A program made the translations under genes and the position numbers. Under the pieces are notes generated by a model, which saw only the letters and a list, made by a program, of their open reading frames with translations, ran no database searches and was not told the origin of the DNA. This document shows, piece after piece, positions 18,860-25,827 of a stretch of 64,000 bases of DNA; the first letter of the stretch is position 1; each line of letters begins with the position of its first letter. Origin of the DNA: Brasilonema angustatum HA4187-MV1 (GTDB lineage: Bacteria > Cyanobacteriota > Cyanobacteriia > Cyanobacteriales > Nostocaceae); the NCBI GenBank assembly GCA_019359695.1, contig JAHHGV010000010.1:62001-126000 (forward strand), given 5' to 3'.

Positions 18860-20506
18860 TCATTTCTCTAAATTTCCATCAAAAGCATCTTGTGATGACG
18901 ATGGAACAACCATTCGATTTCCTTTTTGATGACGCGCTTGCCATTCGGTGTAGAAAAAGAGAATAGCAAGCAAAATATAGCCGACAGCCCAAGGCGTTCC
19001 AGTTCCAAAACCCAAATTGACAACAGTATCTGCTACAGTCCAACGGTAGCTATGCATCAATCCAAACCAAGAGAGGAAAGCTGCGGCTATAGACCAATAA
19101 GCAGCTTTGCGGAAGTCTCGCTCAATAATATAAACTGTGATACCAGCTAAAATCATAGCTGAAAAAATAAAGCCCTGCTCTAAAGCAAAAGCACCATCTA
19201 TATATGTATCGCTCAATTTAAACTTTTCAATTAAAGCAGGTGTCAGGGGTTTGTCTGGTGTTCCCAAACCTCCTACGCGTAATGCATTTTTAGCAATTAA
19301 AGCGCCCCAACCTGCAATACCTGGTAACAAACCAACAACAACAGCCGGAGCATGGTGAGAAGGAGTTGCTGTAAAGCTTTGAGCTACAATGACGATGCCA
19401 ATCCATAACACAATTGCCATTCCAGCTTCAATAGGGACAAAATAAGCAAGGATGGCAACGGTTCCAGTTAAGCACAGCAAGCCCATAAAAATACCGTTGA
19501 GAATGGAGTAACCCACTCTTGCACCTAAAGCTTTCCAACCAGGATGTCCAATATAAATGGTTGTTGGGAAACAAGAACCACAAATGGCTGCAACCAATGT
19601 ACCAATACCATTAGCTGTAAGACTTGGGGCTACAGGATAAGCATCTCCAGCAGCTTCAGCACTTTCTAAATTTTGTAGGCTACCGACAAGGTTAAAAAGT
19701 CCCATTGGTAAAATGATGCTGAAATAGTCCAGTAAAACTGCGCGACTATTCCATAAATCTCCTAACCATAACCTTGGTATGTAAACTCCTATCGGTTGTA
19801 CTGCAGTGGCGAACTTGGCGTTATCCCAACTCACCAAACCTGTACCCCACGCCAAACCAATTCCCAAAAGCACTGCTAATAATCCACCAGGAATGGCAAA
19901 TCGCACTTGTCCAAAGTAGGTAATTAAGATAACGCCTAAAGGAACTAAACCAACTACGGGATTGGCAAAAGTCCGAAATAGAAAGCCAATCGCTATGAAA
20001 GTGATAGCAATACCACCTAAAGTGGAAAGCATAGCTGCACGAGGAGCAAGGCGACGCAGAGGATTACCAATCCATGCACCGACTAACTCAATCAAACCTG
20101 AACCTAAGCAAGCAACCAAACCGGCTTGCCATGCGAGTTCAGCAGCTTGTTCTGATGATACACCTTGAGCGATCGCCGTCAACCGCACAGGCAACATCAC
20201 CAAAAATACATAAGCAAAAAGGCTCACAGTATTAATGCCATAAGGCAAAGCAGTGATATCATCCCGTTGTTCCCGCTTACCTTGTTGGTAAGCTAACCAC
20301 CCATAATAAAAGTTACCAACAATCAAACTTAAAGCAATTCCTGGCAGAATACGTCTATACACCAGCAAGGGAGAAAAGCCAAGCACCCCTTGACACAAAT
20401 TCACAATCAACAAAATTTGAATCAAGTTGTCGAGGAAAAGCCCAAATAAACCATCTATATCTCTGCGGACAAACCAGCGGGGAGCTTTAACTGTTGAGAT
20501 TTCCAT
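18860..20506 (-). CDS. NCS2-type (xanthine/uracil permease-like) membrane transporter
   Basis: A 548-residue integral membrane protein with about 12-14 hydrophobic segments. The N-terminus (RRDIDGLFGLFLDNLIQILL) and the early ALPYGINT motif are characteristic of a divergent NCS2/SulP-like permease branch common in cyanobacteria. In that superfamily the conserved polar loops line a nucleobase or anion path. A long cytoplasmic-like loop precedes the second repeat (TATPSHHAPAVVVGLLPG). The substrate is not predictable; purines are one possibility. The C-terminal 25 residues are polar. It is monocistronic, with ATG at 20506. Confidence 0.8.
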   Translation of the reverse strand: MEISTVKAPRWFVRRDIDGLFGLFLDNLIQILLIVNLCQGVLGFSPLLVYRRILPGIALSLIVGNFYYGWLAYQQGKREQRDDITALPYGINTVSLFAYVFLVMLPVRLTAIAQGVSSEQAAELAWQAGLVACLGSGLIELVGAWIGNPLRRLAPRAAMLSTLGGIAITFIAIGFLFRTFANPVVGLVPLGVILITYFGQVRFAIPGGLLAVLLGIGLAWGTGLVSWDNAKFATAVQPIGVYIPRLWLGDLWNSRAVLLDYFSIILPMGLFNLVGSLQNLESAEAAGDAYPVAPSLTANGIGTLVAAICGSCFPTTIYIGHPGWKALGARVGYSILNGIFMGLLCLTGTVAILAYFVPIEAGMAIVLWIGIVIVAQSFTATPSHHAPAVVVGLLPGIAGWGALIAKNALRVGGLGTPDKPLTPALIEKFKLSDTYIDGAFALEQGFIFSAMILAGITVYIIERDFRKAAYWSIAAAFLSWFGLMHSYRWTVADTVVNLGFGTGTPWAVGYILLAILFFYTEWQARHQKGNRMVVPSSSQDAFDGNLEK

Positions 20507-20647
20507 CGTCTACTTTTGCCTCGACAATTTTTTTGGGTTCACTTGTTGGTTTAAGGATATCAGTAAGGGTACTGTTTGGAGTTGTAAATCTTCAAGTATG
20601 CCTTGGAAAAAGCTTTCTGTTAAACTTGTCATAAGCGCAATACAAGT

Positions 20648-20800
20648 ATGACAAAAGCCATGCTCACTGTCAGACTAGACGAAGAAACAGAACGCCAGCT
20701 AGCCGATATCTTGGCTCACGAGAAAACAGACAAGAGTGAGTTGATCCGACGCTTGATTGTTGAGCGCTGGCTTAAGTTGCAAGCAGGCAGAGTAAAGTAA
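20648..20800 (+). CDS. Small ribbon-helix-helix DNA-binding protein
   Basis: A 50-residue frame. MTKAMLTVRLDEETERQL gives the ribbon strand and first helix, followed by a turn and a second helix (KSELIRRLIVERWLKLQ). The LTVRLDEE...KSELIR pattern is the CopG/MetJ-type ribbon-helix-helix fold used by small antitoxins and plasmid repressors. No toxin gene is adjacent, so this is an orphan regulator or the remnant of a toxin-antitoxin pair. The stop codon abuts a palindromic repeat directly. Confidence 0.65.
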   Translation: MTKAMLTVRLDEETERQLADILAHEKTDKSELIRRLIVERWLKLQAGRVK

Positions 20801-20867
20801 GTTGGGTTGAGGCACGAAACCCAACATGAGCAAGTGTTTGTTGGGTTTCGCTTATGCTCAACCCAAC
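20801..20867. repeat. Palindromic interspersed repeat (GTTGGGTT family)
   Basis: The left arm 20801-20825 (GTTGGGTTGAGG...CCCAAC) and right arm 20840-20867 (GTTGGGTTTCG...CAACCCAAC) are near-complementary, giving a long hairpin right behind the RHH gene. It may terminate that transcript. This is a common dispersed palindrome in cyanobacterial genomes. Confidence 0.65.
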
Positions 20868-20954
20868 CTACAATTCTTGTGGAAGGTAGAACTAGAGCGG
20901 CTTCTGATAATTCTTCACTCTACTTTAAAAACGGAGTGAGCAAAAACGCCTGCC

Positions 20955-21227
20955 CTATCTGGGTTTTCGTTTGTGTGTATCCTGCGTCAACTTAAGACAT
21001 TCAACACTTGCTAGAAATCCACCAGAACTCAAGAAGGTAACCCCAAGCTCGATTCTTTTGGAAAAGATTAAACCAAATCCAACTCCATTAATCGAGATAA
21101 CCATAGCTAAGGCAACAATCTTACCTGCTATGGCAATCCTCTGTGTCAATTTTGTTTGATTGAAGTCTTCGATTTGACTGGCGCTTGTACAATTGTCCAA
21201 TTGCGAGTCAGTGTGATTGTTTGCCAT
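20955..21227 (-). CDS. Small two-helix membrane protein, unknown function
   Basis: A 90-residue protein with a polar N-terminus (about 28 residues), then two hydrophobic segments: IAIAGKIVALAMVISINGVG (about 31-50) and LGVTFLSSGGFLASVECL (about 62-79). A basic tail (KRKPR) suggests an inside C-terminus. It begins at ATG 21227, a short way beyond a strong hairpin. I do not recognise the family. It sits in a region of gene remnants. Confidence 0.5.
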   Translation of the reverse strand: MANNHTDSQLDNCTSASQIEDFNQTKLTQRIAIAGKIVALAMVISINGVGFGLIFSKRIELGVTFLSSGGFLASVECLKLTQDTHKRKPR

Positions 21228-21256
21228 AATTAAATGTTTTAAAATGTGTTATTTCT

Positions 21257-21279
21257 CCCAAACGCAGTTTGCGTTTGGG
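21257..21279. terminator. Perfect hairpin between the nrdJ remnant and the small membrane gene
   Basis: CCCAAACGCA and TGCGTTTGGG form a 10-bp stem with a 3-base loop, with AATTTT on the plus side. It lies just after the truncated nrdJ fragment (minus strand) and before the next minus-strand gene. It could be the terminator of an inserted or rearranged segment. Confidence 0.5.
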
Positions 21280-21302
21280 AATTTTACTTATCAGCGAGGA
21301 AA

Positions 21303-21473
21303 TCAACAATAAACTGATCGAATCTTTGAGGTGCGATCGCACACCTGATCCCAAGTCTCTCTGACTCCAGCCTCTTGACGACGGCTATAGGTTCTAAAAA
21401 ACACTGGATTGGCAGCTGGGGCAGTTTCTGGAAATTTTGCACCTTGGCGTTTCTTTTCAAGTTCACGAACCAT
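21303..21473 (-). pseudogene. nrdJ: 5' remnant of class II ribonucleotide reductase gene
   Basis: Read from ATG 21473, the first 48 codons give MVRELEKKRQGAKFPETAPA, then NPVFFRTYSRR and RETWDQVCDRT. From family knowledge this is the N-terminus of the cyanobacterial adenosylcobalamin-dependent ribonucleotide reductase. After CDRT similarity stops, and the frame ends eight residues later at a TGA. The remaining 700-plus residues are not in the window. A frame one base off (21284-21466) is open but is not the coding one. The fragment could be a broken gene, a partial duplication, or the 5' end separated from its body by rearrangement. Family assignment is from recall, without alignment. Confidence 0.65.
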
Positions 21474-21608
21474 AGATAATCAAGCCTTGTTGCTCACCGA
21501 CATAGATTATGACTATACGCCAAGTAAATCAGAGAATAAAGATTGAAAAATTGTAAGATTTGCGCTGTGTGCGTGGCTAGACTCATTGCAGTATAATTTT
21601 CCTATGTC

Positions 21609-21654
21609 TAAGCCGTCACGCCTTTAATTTGCACACAGTCCACAGGTAAGATCT
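21609..21654 (-). pseudogene. Degenerate copy of the start of the 18373-18762 gene
   Basis: The plus-strand block TAAGC...GCCTTTAATTTGCA...CAGGTAAGAT matches 18722-18766 at about two thirds of positions, including a 14-base identity. On the minus strand it reads ILPVDCVQIKGVTA then stop, against ILPAQIMQIKGTTAY in the other copy. Only the beginning survives. Confidence 0.4.
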
Positions 21655-21894
21655 TTGCCAGCACCCTTTTTTATTCTTTTTGAACTTTAAATTTTGAATT
21701 TTAAATTTTGAATTTTAAATTGCCTATTGCCCTTTTAAAGGGAACGTGGCGGGGTAAAGGTATTTTATCCTTTGCCCTTTTCCATTTAACCTTTCCCCAG
21801 CCCACACCTGGCAACTTTGGGTTTGTTCCCCAGACATTACTTTACAGGTGCCGTCACTTTTTTGTGTCGATATTTGCATATCATTCTGATATGA

Positions 21895-23085
21895 CTAAGC
21901 AATACTGCCACGCTTTCTGGCTTCTTTGTAAGAAGTTCCTACATTTTTTATACCAGCTTTGATCATTTGTCTTTCAAGGATGGCAAAGAATCGCGCCTTA
22001 TCCCCGCCACGTACCACCGCTTGATTGTGGGCTTCGGCGATCGCCACTGGATACCCATATCCTTTCTGCACTTGTGCTAACATCAGTCCTAATGCTAGGT
22101 CAAACATTGTTGTGTTCTGGGCTACCCATGATGGCACTTCTATCCGGGCAATTTCGGTACCTACATGCACGTAACAAAAGTAAATTTGTTGGTCTTGGTA
22201 CAAGTCAAGAATACGAACATTGCTGCGCCATAAGCAACCGCGTTGTCCTGGTTTAAGTAGAGTGGATAAAAGAGTTGTATCTCGTAAAGGTTCAAAGACT
22301 TTGCAAGGGACTTTTTCAAGTTGATTTGGGCAAAAGCTTGCACAATCTGGTACTGTGTGCGGACAAGCTAAAAGACGCAAAAAGTTCATGCCTTCAACAT
22401 TGCGAGAAGCACTCACATAACCCATCAGGGGAATTTGAGCATCACGCAACTTTTGCCAAGCTTCCAAGATGGGGGGTAAGATGCGATCGCGTGCTTCTAA
22501 AGGTAATTGTTCTAAAAACCAGTAAATCAACGAACCATCCACCATTGCTAACGTAGGGACTTCTTCTATCCCCCTGTCCTCTTTTACACTGCAAGCCAAT
22601 TCTGTCAGCACCGTTGTTTCACTTGATGTGCGGCAATAACCCATCCATTCTTCAGTACGAATACCCCATTTGCGAGAAAAATATAAATCCTCGGGGCGAT
22701 AAAATATCTCCGGTAAACTATCTAGAAGTGGGTAACGGTTTTGTCCATAATGTAAGACAACTCTACCGATATTAAGAAGATAGCAGTAGGCAATTTCGTG
22801 GTGACTGGGAGATATTTGCGAACCATCGGTTGCAATGACGGTGTGTATTTTAGGGGGAACCGGGATATCAATACAGGTGTTGAGTGGTTCTAGGGGAGTC
22901 GCATTGGCAAAGAGGATGCGATCGCGCCATTTTTCCTGTCGCTGTAGCAAGTCATCCTGACAGTCCAAAGCATTTTGAAAATGTTTTTGAGCCAATTCTA
23001 AACGCTGACGACTCGCAGCCGCCTCTTGCGTCAGATGTTGACTCAAACCCTGCATTTGTCTTGCCAGCTTAGTGAGGTCAAGCAT
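21895..23085 (-). CDS. nurA: NurA-domain 5'-3' nuclease
   Basis: A 396-residue NurA-family protein. NurA nucleases work with HerA-type translocases in DNA end resection in archaea; homologues are widespread in cyanobacteria. A coiled N-terminus (residues 1-75) precedes the nuclease fold. The first metal-binding Asp is in VIATDGSQISPSHHE (about residues 83-97), a second in LAMVDGSLIYW, and later conserved segments include YVSASRNVEG and AEAHNQAVV. ATG 23085 is the natural start. No HerA gene is adjacent, so the partner is elsewhere or the protein acts differently. Confidence 0.85.
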   Translation of the reverse strand: MLDLTKLARQMQGLSQHLTQEAAASRQRLELAQKHFQNALDCQDDLLQRQEKWRDRILFANATPLEPLNTCIDIPVPPKIHTVIATDGSQISPSHHEIAYCYLLNIGRVVLHYGQNRYPLLDSLPEIFYRPEDLYFSRKWGIRTEEWMGYCRTSSETTVLTELACSVKEDRGIEEVPTLAMVDGSLIYWFLEQLPLEARDRILPPILEAWQKLRDAQIPLMGYVSASRNVEGMNFLRLLACPHTVPDCASFCPNQLEKVPCKVFEPLRDTTLLSTLLKPGQRGCLWRSNVRILDLYQDQQIYFCYVHVGTEIARIEVPSWVAQNTTMFDLALGLMLAQVQKGYGYPVAIAEAHNQAVVRGGDKARFFAILERQMIKAGIKNVGTSYKEARKRGSIA

Positions 23086-23478
23086 AATAGTAAGTTTACC
23101 AGTTGTGAAGTATGAGTTCTGAGTGTTGAAATAAAGAGACTCAGAACTCAGTACTCAGCACTATCTTAGAGGATGTTTTATCAGTGGTGATACTCACTAG
23201 CCAGCAGAGGCGAAATGTTTTGATATCAAATGATATCCATAAAAATTTTACTATACTGACATATAAGTATATAGATTTACAATGCAAGTATAATAAAATG
23301 TAGTATACGCCGAGTTGTAGAACCAAATCGGTGTCAATTGCCAGCGCCATATTCGCTCAATTGAGCGGTGTTGGTACAGTTTTTGCTATTCAATTGCAGG
23401 TGTTACATAAAATATGTGGCATCTGATTGTTGAGAGTATAAAAAATTAAGTAAATCTACTAGTCTTCTGGAGTATTGC
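23086..23478. other. Intergenic region with an 11-bp-stem hairpin
   Basis: GAGTTCTGAGT (23114-23124) and ACTCAGAACTC (23139-23149) form a perfect 11-bp stem upstream of nurA. The rest is AT-rich and presumably contains the divergent promoters of nurA and the gene at 23479. No gene was found. Confidence 0.45.
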
Positions 23479-23913
23479 ATGACTAACCCAATTGTTGCTT
23501 TGAGTGCTGCTGAAATTCTTAAGCTTGCTTTCAATGAGTTTATTAAATCTAGTGCTGGCGAAGCTGCCAAAAAGCTGACTACTGAGGCTTTAAGCAAAGC
23601 TAATGAATTACGTCACAAGATTGTGTCACGGTTCAAGGATAGACAAAATGTTAAAGCAGAAAAAGCAATAACTGCTGTTCAGGAACAGTATTCTCTAGAA
23701 GCATTCAACAAATTGACAACTTACCTAGATGACGAGATGGAGGAAGAACCAAGTTTTGCTCATGATTTGCGACAACTCGCACAGCAGATTATCAATATTC
23801 AAAACATAAGTCAGAAACAAGTGCAGTTTGGCGAAATGAAGCAATTAAACCGTGACAATGCCAAAGGTTTTCAAGTTCAAGCAAATCGAATTGATCGAAT
23901 TGGTGATGATTAG
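23479..23913 (+). CDS. Small helical protein of a conflict-type locus (STAND-associated type)
   Basis: A 144-residue, largely helical, charged protein (VALSAAEILKLAFNEFIKSS at the N-terminus, a long helix about 40-75). It ends FQVQANRIDRIGDD, a short beta-like pattern of the kind that precedes or links to signalling NTPases in cyanobacteria. It resembles in size and plan the N-terminal piece of the broken STAND locus at 33728-34162 (a hydrophobic start, then AGEAA..., then helices). I recognise no named family; a role as an adaptor or effector-recruiting module is inference. It is followed by a MITE-like element and by TPR fragments. Confidence 0.55.
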   Translation: MTNPIVALSAAEILKLAFNEFIKSSAGEAAKKLTTEALSKANELRHKIVSRFKDRQNVKAEKAITAVQEQYSLEAFNKLTTYLDDEMEEEPSFAHDLRQLAQQIINIQNISQKQVQFGEMKQLNRDNAKGFQVQANRIDRIGDD

Positions 23914-23918
23914 ACTAA

Positions 23919-24058
23919 TAGGACTTACGCAGAAGAGATCCCCCAACCCTCTTAAAAAGGGGGCTTTAAAGAGTTCCTTAAAAAGGGGGCTTTAAAGAGT
24001 TTTTTAAAAAGGGGGGCTAGAGGGGTTCGAGGTTTTGGGTTTTCAGTGCCTAAGTCCT
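23919..24058. mobile_element. MITE-like element with TAGGACTTACGCA termini, copy 2
   Basis: TAGGACTTACGCA at 23919-23931 faces TGCCTAAGTCCT at 24047-24058, the same termini as at 11882-12109 with one mismatch. The 140-base interior differs: it contains tandem TTAAAAAGGGGGCTTTAAAG units (two and a half copies), a motif common in cyanobacterial dispersed repeats. It sits between two genes of one conflict-type locus. Confidence 0.6.
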
Positions 24059-24088
24059 GACTAAGTAATTTTTTGTTGGGACACAAAC

Positions 24089-24280
24089 ATGGAGCAAAAC
24101 AATTACGGCGGGAAAAATTATCAGATCAAAGCAGAGAGTATTGGGCATGTTGGTGATGTATATCAAACTCCACAAGTCACTGGAGAGGAGTTACTGCACA
24201 AAGGAATTCAGCTTCTCAATCAACGAGCTTACCGCCAAGCTATTGATGTGTTGAGTGATGCAACAAAGACTAATCCGTAA
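24089..24280 (+). pseudogene. Truncated TPR protein (5' fragment)
   Basis: A 63-codon frame. YGGKNYQIKAESIGHVGDVY is a beta-like N-terminal repeat resembling the tail of the preceding protein. It is followed by the first TPR helix pair (GEELLHKGIQLLNQRAYRQA), then a stop exactly where a second TPR helix should begin (ATKTNP). The remainder appears lost or frame-shifted into the next frame. Confidence 0.5.
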
Positions 24281-24482
24281 CGACAAAAGAGATTCTGTAA
24301 AAGGCTTACATAAATTTGCGATCTATACAAGTGGGGGGAATGTTATTGAGGTGACTTACTCCTTCTCACACAATGCAAATCAGCAAGGTGAACTAGTCAA
24401 AATTGGTTCTGAACAGACAATTAAAGCTGTGCGGAAGAAGTTGGAGGAGTATAAGAAGAAGTATCAGAAGTATCAAAGGTGA
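24255..24482 (+). pseudogene. C-terminal fragment of the same locus
   Basis: A 75-codon frame overlapping the end of the TPR fragment. It contains KGLHKFAIYTSGGNVIEVTY and a Lys-rich helical end (KKLEEYKKKYQKYQR). It has no ribosome-binding site of its own and overlaps the previous stop. It is best read as the surviving 3' end of a deleted gene. Family unknown. Confidence 0.4.
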
Positions 24483-24536
24483 GGTAGCACCAATTCAAAT
24501 TTTGAGTAGTTGTAGGGACTTTTTCCCCCCTTTTTA

Positions 24537-24794
24537 AGGGGCTACGGTGTACACACATATCGCTTTTTACCTCACCCTCGCTTTTAGCTGCGCTAAAATC
24601 TTTCCCTCTCCTTACTAAGGAGAGGGATGCCCGACAGGGCAGGGTGAGGTTTCGAGTATCAGAGAATCGGCGGGAGACTTGAGGAAGTAGGAGAGGGATG
24701 CCCGACAGGGCAGGGTGAGGTTTCGTTAGCGTAGCGTCTCGTAGAGAGGGAGTTTTGAATCATTCGATCACTTGTGTGTACGTGGTAGCCTAAG
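24537..24794. mobile_element. MITE-like element with GGCTAC...GTACACAC termini
   Basis: The left end GGCTACGGTGTACACAC (24540-24556) and the right end at 24774-24790 (GTGTGTACGTGGTAGCC) are imperfect inverted repeats. Inside, a 36-base unit containing GGGATGCCCGACAGGGCAGG occurs twice (24619-24654 and 24690-24725). There is no coding capacity. It fits a short non-autonomous mobile element. Confidence 0.5.
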
Positions 24795-24854
24795 GGGGAG
24801 TAGAAGGGATCTACAACAATTTTGTGTCCTCAATTACACTTTCCAAACATCCTC

Positions 24855-25640
24855 TTAAAACCATTGCGAGAAATCTTTAGGAAACTGAGGGAGTGATAAT
24901 AAGTGAATTACCGGATCATTTTGGGCAGTTACTTTTTCTGTTGAAGTATTGTAACCCCAATCTGCAAGAAATAATTTTACTTCCTCAAGACCCGGTTGCT
25001 GTTGAACAAGTTGTAATGTTTTCAGTCGATCTTCTACAAACCATACTCTTTCTGGTGAAGTATTTGTTTTCTGAATTAATTCTCGTATAATTTCGTGTTT
25101 GGGACGCTTGACTTCTTTACCAAAAATAATGTCTCGCGGTAAATCGACTCCTCCTTTTTTCAATAGCTGCTGTGTGAAACGCCCTTCTTTTGTTGTGATG
25201 ATATACAGGTTAGTTGTGCTATCAACTGTTGCTTTAATTTTTTTGATTATCCCTGGATAAAATCTATGTAAACTCAACCATCCATCTAAATCTGTAGCAA
25301 TCCATTCATCCCGTATCTTATCTAATTTATGGCCAATATCTGTTGCTTTGAGATTGTCTTTTAACAAAAGTTCTTGGGCAATTGTTGTCCATTCTTGAAG
25401 AATTTTTTCTTCAGGAATTTCCTCTACCAAGGCTTTGACTAAAACAGGCATTTCCCAACCAGTTTCGATCACAGGTCTGAGTTGATAGAATTTTGATGCG
25501 AAATCATTGTGTGGTGTTTCTTGCTTTGGTGACCAAATTTGACAATAGGTACGCCAAGCGACTTCAAAATATTCTATTAATCCGTCGCAAATAACACCAT
25601 CAAAGTCTAGGGCGAGAATTGTAGGAGTGCTTGCCGTCAT
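24855..25640 (-). CDS. HAD-superfamily hydrolase
   Basis: A 261-residue haloacid-dehalogenase-type phosphatase. Motif I is LALDFDGVICDG with nucleophile Asp16 or so and Asp+2; motif II is LYIITTKEGRF; motif III includes Lys in FGKEVKRPKHE; motif IV is VWFVEDRLKTLQ. A helical cap lies between motifs I and II (about 25-130). Cyanobacterial HADs of this type act on small phosphorylated metabolites; the substrate is unknown. ATG 25640 starts it. It is divergent from the monooxygenase at 25828. Confidence 0.85.
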   Translation of the reverse strand: MTASTPTILALDFDGVICDGLIEYFEVAWRTYCQIWSPKQETPHNDFASKFYQLRPVIETGWEMPVLVKALVEEIPEEKILQEWTTIAQELLLKDNLKATDIGHKLDKIRDEWIATDLDGWLSLHRFYPGIIKKIKATVDSTTNLYIITTKEGRFTQQLLKKGGVDLPRDIIFGKEVKRPKHEIIRELIQKTNTSPERVWFVEDRLKTLQLVQQQPGLEEVKLFLADWGYNTSTEKVTAQNDPVIHLLSLPQFPKDFSQWF

Positions 25641-25827
25641 TGTTTTTAAATGAATTAACAGATTTTAGCTGCTGTTGTCAGCTTACCTGACAATTGCAAA
25701 TCATGCAGCAGCGTGGGATAACTTTATTTTTGTATACTTGAGAGCAGAGATTGAAATTGAAAGAGAATATTAAATTCCTCGGTACAATGGAATAAAAAGC
25801 AAATATCTTGTCTTTTCCCATTGTGTT

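Noticed and set aside
21284-21466. 60-codon minus-strand frame over the nrdJ remnant
   Set aside because: It is one base out of phase with the recognisable FPETAPAANP sequence and has no features of its own.
23941-24010. Short tandem AAAGGGGGCTTTAAAGAG units as a CRISPR array
   Set aside because: There are only two to three units without spacers, inside a MITE-like element of a known dispersed type.
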